This document shows positions 27,847 through 36,893 of a DNA stretch of 48,563 nucleotides, in pieces. This DNA is from Candidatus Cloacimonadota bacterium (GTDB lineage: Bacteria; Cloacimonadota; Cloacimonadia; Cloacimonadales; TCS61): positions 1 through 48,563 of the forward strand of contig JAIPGO010000019.1 of the NCBI GenBank assembly GCA_021736135.1, read 5' to 3'. Made by a program: the position numbers and the translations under genes. Numbering within the stretch: position 1 is the stretch's first letter; each line of letters starts with the position of its first letter. Under the pieces are notes generated by a model that did no database searches, was not told where the DNA came from, and saw only the letters and a program-made list of their open reading frames with translations.

Positions 27847-29110
27847 TCTAGCTTTATTGAAAGACCTTGATGTTAAAGGAAAGATCGCCCTGGTAAGAGT
27901 TGACCATAATGTGGTGAAAAAAGGTAAAATAATTGATCCTTACCGCATTGATGCCTCTCTGCCTACTCTGCGCTATCTGCTCCAGGAAGGAGCACGTATT
28001 ATTCTTATGAGCCACGTGGGCAGACCTCGTGATAAAAAAACCGGCGAAATCAAAATCTCAGATGACACTTCCATCGAGCCAGTGGTTGCTTACCTGCGGG
28101 AAGCCGGCTTTAATGCTGTCGCTATGACTTTGCCTGATTATGATGCCAATGGTATTTCTAAACTTAAAGGCGGAAAAGAAATAAAGGAACTGAAAGCCGG
28201 GAAATATGATATTGTTTATCTTCCTAACACGCGTTGGTTTACCGGCGAAGAGGGTGATGAAAAGGAAAAGAAAGCCCTGGGAAAACAATTAGCTGCTTTA
28301 GCCGATGTCTTTGTTAATGATGCTTTTGGCTCATGGCAGCCGCATGCTTCCACAATTGAACCAGCCCGTCACCTTCCATCATGTGCCGGGTTTCTGATGG
28401 AAAAGGAAATAAGTCACCTTAACGACGTACTGAAACCTGCTCGCCCCTTTGTAGCAGTAGTTGCCGGTTCCAAGTTTGATACTAAGATCGAGCCGCTTTA
28501 TGCACTACTTGAAAAGGCGGACTTCCTCGTCCTGGGCGGAGTTATTTATAATGCCTATCTTTGTGCACGCTACGGTTTTATGATCAAGGGCGTTTCTGAG
28601 GAAGACCTGGAAGCTGCTGCCGAGTTTGTGGAGTTTAGTAAACGCTATCGCGGTAAAATCGTGGAACTGCAATATATTGTGGAATCAGATTCTCTGGACT
28701 CAAAAAAGAAAGGCAGCTACCGCACCCACGATATCAAAGCTCTGGGAAAAGGTGATTTCCTGAATTATGTCCTCGATATTGATCCGCGTTCTTTTTTAGA
28801 GAAAAAAACCAAAAAAACTTTCGCTAAAGCCAACACTATTTTTGTTAATGCCGTGATGGGACTCACACCCCTGTTTACAGAAGGCACTATCGCTCTTGAT
28901 GAGACCATTCATGCCAATAACAGGGCCAGGAAACTTTTCGGCGGCGGTGATACATTGCAGGAACTCAATACTCTGCTTCCCGAAATTTATCAGCAGGCGC
29001 TTATTAACCAGCGCTACTATTTCTTTACCGGGGGCGGTACTATCCTCAAGGTGATCTCGGAAAAATCACCCTACGGACTGGAACCTGTTAAAGTATTACT
29101 GAAACCGTAA
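27839..29110 (+). CDS. pgk: Divergent phosphoglycerate kinase
   Basis: 423 residues, slightly longer than the usual 390-415. Family motifs are clear: RVDHN (20-24, usually RVDFN), SHVGRP (58-63), GSKFDTK (210-216), FGGGDT (367-372) and TGGGT (397-401). Two conserved places are changed. NDAFGTAHRAHAS reads NDAFGSWQPHAS (160-171), one residue shorter and lacking the substrate arginine, and the NGPMGVFE nucleotide loop reads NAVMGLTP (337-344). Phosphoglycerate kinase normally moves phosphate between 1,3-bisphosphoglycerate and ADP; whether this one still does so is uncertain. The ATG at 27839 has GGGAGG 4 nt upstream and overlaps aroB by 8 bp. Last gene of the operon; no clear terminator follows. 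Confidence 0.78.
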   Translation: MPDLALLKDLDVKGKIALVRVDHNVVKKGKIIDPYRIDASLPTLRYLLQEGARIILMSHVGRPRDKKTGEIKISDDTSIEPVVAYLREAGFNAVAMTLPDYDANGISKLKGGKEIKELKAGKYDIVYLPNTRWFTGEEGDEKEKKALGKQLAALADVFVNDAFGSWQPHASTIEPARHLPSCAGFLMEKEISHLNDVLKPARPFVAVVAGSKFDTKIEPLYALLEKADFLVLGGVIYNAYLCARYGFMIKGVSEEDLEAAAEFVEFSKRYRGKIVELQYIVESDSLDSKKKGSYRTHDIKALGKGDFLNYVLDIDPRSFLEKKTKKTFAKANTIFVNAVMGLTPLFTEGTIALDETIHANNRARKLFGGGDTLQELNTLLPEIYQQALINQRYYFFTGGGTILKVISEKSPYGLEPVKVLLKP

Positions 29111-29187
29111 GGTGTACTGCTTTTATGAGATATCAATTCTATTGTTATCTAATAAGTTCTTATCCATGAAAATTAATCTCGTAAGTT

Positions 29188-29216
29188 TTTGCTTGACTTA
29201 TGATTAATACTATAAT
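29188..29216 (+). promoter_or_regulatory. Possible promoter before the duplicated GldG-like gene
   Basis: A perfect TATAAT (29211-29216) lies 40 bp before the ATG at 29257. The best -35 at 17-bp spacing is TTTGCT (29188-29193), weak; a better-looking TTGACT at 29193 has only 12 bp spacing. The 146-bp gap from the previous operon makes a promoter here likely. Confidence 0.35.
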
Positions 29217-29256
29217 TCATTAATATTATTGTATGATCGTATTCAGGGAGTATTGA

Positions 29257-32100
29257 ATGAACCGTAAAATTTCATTGATTGTAGTATTTCTGGTAATAAT
29301 AGTCATTGTACTTTTTTCAGATACTCTTAGCTTGAAAAAGAAAAAAATATCTCAAGAAAAAGAGAAACCTGGTGCATTTCTTTCCCCCCATACATGTTTA
29401 GTTATAGATAACCTGGAAAATCTTCTGGTTATAAAAGCCTATTTTTCTAAATCACTACCCAGCGAATTTGCTGATACCCAGCGCTTTATGCAGTATCTTT
29501 TTGAAGAATATCAAGCCTATTCCGGAGGCAATCTGTGTTACGAATTTGTGGATCCCATTGATGATGACGCCCTGAAGGAAGAAGCCCAGAAAGCACAGAT
29601 AAAGCCCATGACCATGCCCGTAAATGTGCAGGATCAGCTTGTTTTACGCGAAGTATATATGGGGCTGGCTTTCCTTTATCAGGATAAAATGGAATCAATC
29701 CCCTTTGTGCAGAATACTCAGGGTCTGGAATATGATATTACTAAAACTATCAAGAAGATATCAGCTCAGTCAATGAAGAAACTTGCTTTCTTCAGCACCG
29801 ATAATGAAGAGGGGCCTATTGGCAGAGGACAGACCTCAAGTCCTTATCAAACGGTAAGACAGGTTGTTTCCGAAAGTTATGAATTAAATGATATCGACCT
29901 CACCGAACCTTTAACGATTGACACCGATGCTCTGATGATAACCAGTATTGCAGATACTCTTACCGAAACTCAGCTTTATAACCTTGACCAGTATATTATG
30001 CAGGGCGGTAAGGTTATCCTTTTCCAGGATAGAGTAACGGCAGATATTCAAAATGCAGCAGCAGAAGTTAATAACACAAATCTATTTGATCTGCTGGAAC
30101 ATTACGGTATTGTTGCCAAAAAGAACCTGGTTGCCGATGCCGAATGCGGACAGATCCAGATCATGCGACGACAGGAGGGGGGGGGAATGGTCAATACTCC
30201 CGTTAAATATCCCTATTTACCAATTATTACCGTACGTAACGAAAATAATCCACTTGTGAAAAACCTGGACACGATTCAGATGGTCTTCGTTTCTGAAATT
30301 GATACTTCCTTTGTTAAAAACACCTTTGAACCGCTATTTTATTCTTCGGCAAATTCCCGCCAGACTTACGGTCCCCAGTTTGATATCGACTACAATAATT
30401 ATATGAAGAAAGACCTGCGGCAGGAACTTAATGAAGGCAGAAAAATACTAGGCGGTATCTATTCCGGTACTTTTATGAGTTATTTTGCTAATAATCCATA
30501 TTATCCTGATGCCCTGCTAACAACATCTGAAGCATGCATAATATTTGTACCCAGCAGAAACTTTATCAGAGAAGCCACTGTTACCAGTATGGAAGGAAAT
30601 AAAGATTTTGCAATTAATGCCGTAAATTATCTAGCTGGCGATGAAGATTTAATTAAACTTCGATCAAAAGATGCTGCAGATGAATATAATTTTAGTGTTA
30701 TTAATACGCAATTAGAAAATAATTTTTCTGATACACTTAGCTTGAATAAGAAAAATATCTCTCAAAAAAAAGAGAAATCTGATACTTTTCTCTCCCCATA
30801 TACATGTTTAGTTTTAGATAATCTGGATAATCTCCTGGAAATAAAGGCTTATTTTTCTAATTCACTACCCGGTGAATTATTTGATACCGAGTGCTTTACG
30901 TTGGATATTCTTGAAGAATATCAAGCTTATTCCGAGGGTAATCTACGGTATGAATTTGTGTGCACAATTGATGAAGAAGCCCTGAAGGAAGAAGCCCATA
31001 AAGCACAGATCGACCCCATAACCCTGCGAATAAACAAACAGGATCAGCTTCTCATACGCGATATATATATGGGATTGGCTTTCTTTTATCAGGATAAAGT
31101 GGAATCAATCCCCATTGTGCAGAATACTCGGGGTCTGGAATATGATATTACCAATACTATCAAGAAAATCTCAGCCCAGTCTATGAAGAAACTTGCTTTC
31201 TTCAGTATCTATAATGAAGAGGTGTCTTTAGGCAACGGGCAGACCTCAATTCCTTATCAGACGGTAAGACAGATTGTTTCGGAAAGTTATGAATTAAGGG
31301 ATATTGACCTCACAGAACCTTTGACTATTGACACCGACGCCCTGATGATTACCAGTATAACCGATAATTTGACCGAAACCCAGCTTTATAACCTTGACCA
31401 GTATATAATGCAGGGCGGGAAAGTTATCCTTTTTCAGGATAGAGTTATCGCAGATATTCAGAATGCCGCAGCTGAAGTGAATGAAACAAATCTCTTTGAT
31501 CTGCTGGAACATTATGGCATAGTTGCTAAAAAGAACCTGGTTGCTGATGCCGAATGTGGACAAATTCAGGTCACCCGTCAGCAGGGATTTTACCGGTTTA
31601 ATACTCCCGTTAAATATCCATATTTCCCGGTGATTACAGAACGTAACGAAAAGAATCCTCTGGTGAAAAACCTGGATATGATACAGATGGTTTTCGTATC
31701 TGAAATTGATACTTCCTATGTAAAAAACACCTTTGAACCGCTATTTTATTCTTCGGCACATTCCGGTCAGGCATCCGGTCCCACTTTTAACATAAACTAT
31801 AATGAATATATGGAGAAAGACCTGCAGCAGGAGCTTAAAGAAGGCAAAAAAATACTTTCCGGCATGTATTATGGGATTTTTACCAGTTATTTTGCCAATG
31901 ATCCTGCTTATCCTGATGCCATATCCGAAACTTCCGATGCGTGTATCATATTCGTACCCAGCGGCAGTTTCATTCGAGAAGGTGCCGGTGCCGGAATTGC
32001 TGGTAATATGGATTTTGCAGTTAATGCCGTAGATTATCTTGTCGGTAATATAGATTTTATATATCTCCGGTCAAAAAATGCTGCGGATTATAATTTCTAA
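29257..32100 (+). CDS. Tandemly duplicated GldG-like protein
   Basis: 947 residues made of two copies of a GldG-type module with a 470-residue (1410-bp) period. An N-terminal membrane helix (ISLIVVFLVIIVIVLF) leads into copy 1; copy 2 begins at SDTLSLNKKNISQ, repeating the SDTLSLKKKKISQ just after the helix. Both copies hold the module landmarks: KAYFSKSLP/KAYFSNSLP, QNTQGLEYDIT/QNTRGLEYDIT, ITSI..LTETQLYNLDQYI, GGKVILFQDRV and VFVSEIDTS. Copies are strongly similar to gldG at 34295. Unlike gldG, the C-terminal membrane helix is missing from both copies, so this would be a periplasmic protein held by one N-terminal anchor. GldG-type proteins are membrane partners of an ABC system (GldA/GldF) known from gliding bacteria. 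GGGAG is 7 nt before the start. A run of nine G lies in copy 1 (30177-30185). Confidence 0.85.
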   Translation: MNRKISLIVVFLVIIVIVLFSDTLSLKKKKISQEKEKPGAFLSPHTCLVIDNLENLLVIKAYFSKSLPSEFADTQRFMQYLFEEYQAYSGGNLCYEFVDPIDDDALKEEAQKAQIKPMTMPVNVQDQLVLREVYMGLAFLYQDKMESIPFVQNTQGLEYDITKTIKKISAQSMKKLAFFSTDNEEGPIGRGQTSSPYQTVRQVVSESYELNDIDLTEPLTIDTDALMITSIADTLTETQLYNLDQYIMQGGKVILFQDRVTADIQNAAAEVNNTNLFDLLEHYGIVAKKNLVADAECGQIQIMRRQEGGGMVNTPVKYPYLPIITVRNENNPLVKNLDTIQMVFVSEIDTSFVKNTFEPLFYSSANSRQTYGPQFDIDYNNYMKKDLRQELNEGRKILGGIYSGTFMSYFANNPYYPDALLTTSEACIIFVPSRNFIREATVTSMEGNKDFAINAVNYLAGDEDLIKLRSKDAADEYNFSVINTQLENNFSDTLSLNKKNISQKKEKSDTFLSPYTCLVLDNLDNLLEIKAYFSNSLPGELFDTECFTLDILEEYQAYSEGNLRYEFVCTIDEEALKEEAHKAQIDPITLRINKQDQLLIRDIYMGLAFFYQDKVESIPIVQNTRGLEYDITNTIKKISAQSMKKLAFFSIYNEEVSLGNGQTSIPYQTVRQIVSESYELRDIDLTEPLTIDTDALMITSITDNLTETQLYNLDQYIMQGGKVILFQDRVIADIQNAAAEVNETNLFDLLEHYGIVAKKNLVADAECGQIQVTRQQGFYRFNTPVKYPYFPVITERNEKNPLVKNLDMIQMVFVSEIDTSYVKNTFEPLFYSSAHSGQASGPTFNINYNEYMEKDLQQELKEGKKILSGMYYGIFTSYFANDPAYPDAISETSDACIIFVPSGSFIREGAGAGIAGNMDFAVNAVDYLVGNIDFIYLRSKNAADYNF
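29317..32097 (+). repeat. Two tandem 1.4-kb coding copies of a gldG-like unit
   Basis: Unit 1 spans about 29317-30726 and unit 2 about 30727-32097; matching words such as GATACTCTTAG/GATACACTTAG at 29320 and 30730 fix a 1410-bp period. A third copy is gldG itself (about 34440-35700). Long stretches are identical at DNA level between unit 1 and gldG in the first half, and between unit 2 and gldG in the second half. Confidence 0.85.
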
Positions 32101-32636
32101 AATAATGACTTATAACCAGGTGAAGTAACAAAAATACTCCAGATGAGACCGTTGCTAAAAGCTGAGCAAAGAACCTTTTACCGGTGGCAGAACTATCCCC
32201 AAAGCGAGCCTGGAAAATCAACCTGCAAATTTGGACTTGTACAGATGCTGCTGAAGAAATAATCTTTTTATCTCTTGTTTTTTGTCAGGCTAAGTACTAT
32301 TACCCAATAATGTAAATATCTAATACTTAAAAACTGATATGCTTTTCGTATGCCTTTATTATTGTATTCCAGCAACATGAACACCGATGATTTTATAAAA
32401 TGTTATCAATGTTTACGTTGCTGGGGTATATTCGGGGAATTTTATTGGATAGGAGTATTAAAAAAGTGTAACCAATCTTAATAGTATCGTTTTATCTGTG
32501 AATATAGTGAAAAAAGAGAATCGGGGGGAATGTAAATGAGAGCGGAAGTTTTCCTGCTTGACAAGCAAGAGTCGTTAAAAAAACAGTTTAACAATTGTAA
32601 TATAAATTTGCATATATTGAATAAGGAGTTGAATTC
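32101..32636. other. Intergenic stretch between the duplicated gene and gldA
   Basis: 536 bp with no convincing gene. A 39-codon frame at 32143-32262 (ending FGLVQMLLKK) has no ribosome binding site and no recognised relative; it could be a fragment. A hairpin lies at 32369-32424. A TTGACA at 32558-32563 has no -10 at normal spacing. The gldA ribosome binding site AAGGAG stands 8 nt before its ATG. Confidence 0.55.
32369..32424. repeat. Long imperfect hairpin, related to the one at 14464-14500
   Basis: Outer arms CCAGCAAC (32369-32376) and GTTGCTGG (32417-32424) pair perfectly; inside, TGAACACCGATGA pairs with TTATCAATGTTTA with two mismatches and several G-T pairs. About 22 base pairs in all. 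It shares ACACCGATGA (32381-32390) and ATGTTATC (32400-32407) with the hairpin at 14464. No T-run follows, so it is not a plain terminator. Confidence 0.6.
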
Positions 32637-33572
32637 ATGATCAGATTGGAAAATCTTGTAAAGGATTATGGAACAGTTAGAGCAGTTGACCATATTGATT
32701 TCAACATCAATGACGGGGAAATTCTTGGTTTTCTGGGTCCCAATGGTGCGGGAAAATCCACTACCCTGAAAATGATCACCTGCTATCTGTCACCTACAGA
32801 AGGGAACATTCATGTTGGCGAAGCTAACGTGATAGATGATTCTCTGGAAATCAGGAAAAAGATCGGGTATCTTCCCGAACAAAATCCGCTTTATGCTGAG
32901 ATGATTGTTTATGATTATCTGAAGTTTGTGGCGGAAGTTCGCCGTATACCGGATTTTAAAAATCGTCTAAAAGAGATCATTGATCTCTGCGGACTGCATG
33001 GGGTGGTGAATAAGACGGTTCAGACGTTATCAAAGGGTTATAAGCAGAGAGTTGGGCTTGCTCAGGCAATTCTGCATGACCCGGAAATTCTGATTCTGGA
33101 TGAGCCGACCAGCGGTCTTGATCCAAACCAGATCGTAGAGATCAGAGAACTGATTAAAAAACTGGGCAAGGAAAAGACCTTGATCATTTCGAGCCATATT
33201 CTCCAGGAAGTGCAGGCAGTCTGTGATCGTATTGTGATCATCAATAAAGGCAAGATCGTTGCTGACGGTTCTGCTGACCAGTTGAAATCAGGTTTTAATA
33301 AGAAGATGAGCGTCACTATCCAGGCAGATGCAGATGAAGAAGCTCTAAAACTTATGGTAACAAATCTGGGTAATATGAACCTGACCAAAGTGAAAATGAT
33401 CTCAGCAACTCTGACTGAAGCTGTGGTGGAATTTGACCGTCAACTCGACCGGCGTCCTGAAATCTTCAATTATATCAAGAATAACGGTTTTACACTTTAT
33501 GAGCTGCACCGGGAAGACATCAGTCTGGAAGACGTCTTCCGCAATCTGACCATTGAAGGAGGAAAAAAATGA
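32637..33572 (+). CDS. gldA: ABC transporter ATP-binding protein, GldA-type
   Basis: 311 residues. Walker A GPNGAGKST (34-42), Q-loop near EQNP (81-84), signature LSKGYKQR (131-138), Walker B ILILDEPTSGLDP (D155/E156) and the H-loop in SSHILQEV are all intact. About 85 C-terminal residues beyond the ATPase core fit the extra domain of this export subfamily. It should energise the permease encoded next (4-bp ATGA overlap) together with the GldG-type protein. Family members are required for gliding in Flavobacterium; here the cargo is unknown. AAGGAG lies 8 nt before the start. Confidence 0.88.
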   Translation: MIRLENLVKDYGTVRAVDHIDFNINDGEILGFLGPNGAGKSTTLKMITCYLSPTEGNIHVGEANVIDDSLEIRKKIGYLPEQNPLYAEMIVYDYLKFVAEVRRIPDFKNRLKEIIDLCGLHGVVNKTVQTLSKGYKQRVGLAQAILHDPEILILDEPTSGLDPNQIVEIRELIKKLGKEKTLIISSHILQEVQAVCDRIVIINKGKIVADGSADQLKSGFNKKMSVTIQADADEEALKLMVTNLGNMNLTKVKMISATLTEAVVEFDRQLDRRPEIFNYIKNNGFTLYELHREDISLEDVFRNLTIEGGKK

Positions 33573-34282
33573 ACTTTGCCCAGTTAATCTCCAAAAAGGA
33601 AACTAATGCCTATTTCGATTCTCCTTCGGCATATATTTTTCTGGTGGTTTTCCTGCTTTTCAGCGGCTGGTTCTTTGCCAGTCCCCTATTTCTTGCCAAT
33701 AGTGCCGATATGCGCACTCTTTTCAACATGATACCCATTCTTTTCCTTTTCTTTGTGCCCGTGATCACTATGGGGCTTCTAGCTCGGGAAAGAAGTTCCG
33801 GTACAATCGAGCTTCTGGCAACTTTTCCATTAACAGAAGTGCAGATCATCATGGGTAAATTCTGGGCAGCCTTAAAGCTGATATCGATTGGATTGCTCTT
33901 CACGCTGCTGCATTTGCTGACGATCATCATTCTGGGAACCAATATTGATTATGGAGCCATATTCTGTGGTTACATTGGATTGTTGATGGTTGGCGCGGTA
34001 TATGCCTCCATCGGAATATTTGCTTCCAGTCTTTCTAATAATCAGATCGTAGCCTTCATCATCAGCTTTGCTATCATATTCGTGCTCTATATGCTGCAAT
34101 ATTCCTTATTTTTCATTCCGGCAGCATTCGCCGGTTTCTTCCAGTATATCTCAATAGGTTATCACTATTCCAATATGGCTCGTGGTGTGATCGATACCCG
34201 TAATCTCATATATTTCCTAAGTCTCATCACAATCTTTCTCCGGCTGGCAATTGCCGTGCTGGAAATCAGAAAATGGAAATAG
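33569..34282 (+). CDS. gldF: ABC-2-type permease, GldF-type
   Basis: 237 residues with six hydrophobic helices. The N-terminus FAQLISKKETNAYFDSPSAYI and GLLARERSSGTIELLATFPL are the hallmark segments of the GldF/NosY-like ABC-2 permease family (coupling region with the conserved E-R-x-x-G-T-x-E). Its ATG overlaps the gldA stop, and the gldG start follows 12 bp later, so the three are one transport unit in the inner membrane. Confidence 0.88.
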   Translation: MNFAQLISKKETNAYFDSPSAYIFLVVFLLFSGWFFASPLFLANSADMRTLFNMIPILFLFFVPVITMGLLARERSSGTIELLATFPLTEVQIIMGKFWAALKLISIGLLFTLLHLLTIIILGTNIDYGAIFCGYIGLLMVGAVYASIGIFASSLSNNQIVAFIISFAIIFVLYMLQYSLFFIPAAFAGFFQYISIGYHYSNMARGVIDTRNLIYFLSLITIFLRLAIAVLEIRKWK

Positions 34283-34294
34283 GAGAATAATATT

Positions 34295-35866
34295 ATGAAT
34301 ACAAAAAATATATGGACCAGTTTTATTATCCTGTTGGGGATCATTATTTTAGTAACTCTTCTTTCGCAGAGTTTCTTCTCGAGACTTGATTTCTCGCGGG
34401 GAAAAGTGTATTCGCTATCCAAAGCATCAAAGCAGTCTGTGAAGAATCTGGATGACAGATTGATCGTGAAAGCATATTTCTCCAAATCACTACCCGGTGA
34501 ATATGCAGATGTTCGTCGTTTTACACAGGATATGCTGGACGAATATCAAGCCTATTCAGGCGGTAATCTGCGTTTTGAATTTGTGGATCCCGTTGACGAA
34601 GAAGCCCTGAAGGAAGAGGCCCAGAAAGCACAGATCCAGCCCATGACCATGCGCGTAAATGAACAGGATCAGCTCGTGCTGCGCGAAGTATATATGGGAT
34701 TGGCTTTCCTTTATCAGGATAAAGTGGAATCGATTCCCTTTGTGCAGAATACTCAGGGTCTGGAATATGATATTACTAAAACGATCAAGAAAATCTCAGC
34801 CCAGTCAATGAAGAAACTCGCTTTCTTCAGCACCGATAATGAAGAAGTGCCTATTGGCAGAGGGCAGACCTCAAGTCCTTATCAGACGGTAAGACAGATC
34901 GTATCGGAAAGTTATGAGTTAAGTGATATTGACCTTAGCGAACCTCTAACTATTGACACTGATGTCCTGATGATAACAAGCATTGCTGATACTCTTACCG
35001 AAACTCAGCTTTATAATCTTGACCAGTATATAATGCAGGGCGGGAAAGTAGTTCTTTTTCAGGATAGAGTGACGGCAGATATACAAAATGCTGCTGCCGA
35101 AGTAAATGGAACCAATCTTTTTGATCTGCTGGAACATTACGGTATTGTAGCCAAAAAGAACCTGGTAGCAGATGCCGAATGCGGGCAGATCCAGATCACA
35201 CGTCAGCAGGGTTTTTTCAGGGTTAATACTCCGGTTAAATATCCTTATTTCCCGGTGATTACAGAACGTAACGAAAAGAATCCTCTGGTGAAGAATCTGG
35301 ATATGATACAGATGGTTTTCGTATCTGAGATCGATACTTCCTTTGTTAAGAACACCTTTGAACCGCTATTCTATTCCTCGGCAAATTCCGGTCAGACATC
35401 CGGTCCCCGTTTTGATATCAGCTATAATAAATACATGCAGAAAGACCTGCGGCAGGAACTTAAAGAAGGTAGAAAAATACTTGCCGGTATCTATTCCGGT
35501 ACTTTCACGAGTTATTTTACCGATAATCCGGCTTATCCTGATTTGATACCGGAAACTTCCGAAGCGCGTGTTATATTCGTACCCAGTGGTAATTTCATCA
35601 GAGAAGGCGCTGGTGCCGGCGTGGAAGGAAATATGGATTTTGCACTTAATTCCGTTGATTACCTGGCAGGCGAGGCTTCGTTGATCCTGATCCGTTCACG
35701 TGAAACTGAATATCGTCCTCTCAAGGCTGTTGAATCTAATTCCATGCGTCAGCTCATAAAATGGGCAAATATCCTGCTGCCTTCACTTCTGCTCATTATC
35801 TACGGTATCCTGCGCTGGAGAAAAGAAAGTAAAAGGAAAAGCCATTTAGGAGATCTCTATGAATAA
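34295..35866 (+). CDS. gldG: GldG-type ABC transport auxiliary protein
   Basis: 523 residues. An N-terminal helix (SFIILLGIIILVTLLSQSFF), a long periplasmic GldG domain with YSLSKASKQSVKNLDD, KAYFSKSLPGEY and GLEYDITKTIKKI, and a C-terminal helix (ILLPSLLLIIYGIL) followed by a basic tail give the normal topology for the family. The GldG domain is the parent-type of the duplicated protein at 29257. It has AGGAG 9 nt before the ATG. The stop overlaps the DUF4340 gene by 8 bp. Confidence 0.87.
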   Translation: MNTKNIWTSFIILLGIIILVTLLSQSFFSRLDFSRGKVYSLSKASKQSVKNLDDRLIVKAYFSKSLPGEYADVRRFTQDMLDEYQAYSGGNLRFEFVDPVDEEALKEEAQKAQIQPMTMRVNEQDQLVLREVYMGLAFLYQDKVESIPFVQNTQGLEYDITKTIKKISAQSMKKLAFFSTDNEEVPIGRGQTSSPYQTVRQIVSESYELSDIDLSEPLTIDTDVLMITSIADTLTETQLYNLDQYIMQGGKVVLFQDRVTADIQNAAAEVNGTNLFDLLEHYGIVAKKNLVADAECGQIQITRQQGFFRVNTPVKYPYFPVITERNEKNPLVKNLDMIQMVFVSEIDTSFVKNTFEPLFYSSANSGQTSGPRFDISYNKYMQKDLRQELKEGRKILAGIYSGTFTSYFTDNPAYPDLIPETSEARVIFVPSGNFIREGAGAGVEGNMDFALNSVDYLAGEASLILIRSRETEYRPLKAVESNSMRQLIKWANILLPSLLLIIYGILRWRKESKRKSHLGDLYE

Positions 35867-36776
35867 GAAAAACCGCATATACCTCATTATATTGATCGTA
35901 TTGGCAGTTATCTTCGTTCTCACGAAGCTGGACACGAAGAAAGAAAAAAGATTCAATTTCTTTGCTGCTGATTCCAACAGCGTTGCCCGTATTGAGATTA
36001 CTCTGGAAGCCGATACCCTGTATCTGGCAAAAGAAGGCAGCGACTGGAAAATCGTTTATCCCGTAAAATGGGATATGCAGGTGGGTAAAATGGATAAGAT
36101 ATTCGATACCGTTTTAACTGCCGAAACTTCCACTCTTCCGATTTCTGAAAATGAAGCATCACTGGTGAAATATTCACTTACGGATAGTCTGGCTACTCAC
36201 CTGAAAACCTTTGATGCTAAAGGTAACGTACTCGATGATGTGCTTCTGGGTAAAAGCAGCAGTTACAGCAATACTCCCGTACGCAAGATTGGCTCGAATC
36301 AGGTTTACCGCCTGGAATCCAATATTGCTTATATTCTGAAACCTGTCCTTGGTTCCTGGAGAAAACGTGAGATCATAGAAATAGATCCGGAGCAGATAAC
36401 TAAAATCATGGTTGTTTCTGACGATAATAACTATGCTCTCGAAATGGCTGACTCATTATGGGTATATTCCGATGAAAAGGAGAGCTTCAACGTTGATAAT
36501 GACAATTCCACCCTTACCGGAATAATCAACTCATTCAAGCGGTTTGCAGCTTCCGATTTCGTGGATGGCAAGTATGAAGAATATAAATCAGCCCTGGAAA
36601 TGCCGGTGGTGGAAGTCGGTATTGAAATGTGGTCTGGCGATAACTTCTATTTCCGCTATATCCCTTATGAAGAAAAGAAATATCTTCTACAGTTTAATAA
36701 TGACACCAACACTCTCTACGTGCAGTATGAATCAAACATGAACAAGTTCCAGAAACAAGCTGTAGATTTTCAGTAA
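35859..36776 (+). CDS. DUF4340-family membrane-anchored protein
   Basis: 305 residues. One N-terminal helix (IYLIILIVLAVIFVLTKL) anchors a periplasmic domain with the DUF4340 pattern: ARIEITLEADTLYLAKEGSDWKI, the VDKIF-like segment MDKIFDTVL, LLGKSSSYSNTPVRK and WRKREIIEI. Members of this family usually follow gldG-type genes and are thought to be part of the same transport assembly; no activity is known. AGGAG lies 6 nt before the ATG, inside the end of gldG. The transcript ends 30 bp downstream at a strong terminator. Confidence 0.82.
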   Translation: MNKKNRIYLIILIVLAVIFVLTKLDTKKEKRFNFFAADSNSVARIEITLEADTLYLAKEGSDWKIVYPVKWDMQVGKMDKIFDTVLTAETSTLPISENEASLVKYSLTDSLATHLKTFDAKGNVLDDVLLGKSSSYSNTPVRKIGSNQVYRLESNIAYILKPVLGSWRKREIIEIDPEQITKIMVVSDDNNYALEMADSLWVYSDEKESFNVDNDNSTLTGIINSFKRFAASDFVDGKYEEYKSALEMPVVEVGIEMWSGDNFYFRYIPYEEKKYLLQFNNDTNTLYVQYESNMNKFQKQAVDFQ

Positions 36777-36805
36777 TATAGAAGTTCCCTCCCTCTAAAG
36801 AAACA

Positions 36806-36838
36806 GGAGAACAGCCCCTCAGGCTGTTCTCCCTTTTT
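36806..36838 (+). terminator. Rho-independent terminator of the Gld-type operon
   Basis: An 11-bp perfect stem, GGAGAACAGCC with its complement GGCTGTTCTCC, a 5-nt loop and a C-T5 tail. It starts 29 bp after the DUF4340 stop. Confidence 0.92.
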
Positions 36839-36893
36839 GGAGTACATTAACAGAAGTTAATGCACCGAGACGCAGTCGAGTGCTAGTATTTAA

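Noticed and set aside
32143-32262. 39-codon plus-strand frame ending FGLVQMLLKK
   Set aside because: No ribosome binding site or recognised relative; could be a fragment, but too short to support.
32558-32605. Promoter TTGACA before gldA
   Set aside because: No -10 hexamer at 16-18 bp; the nearest TATAAA-like word is about 36 bp away.
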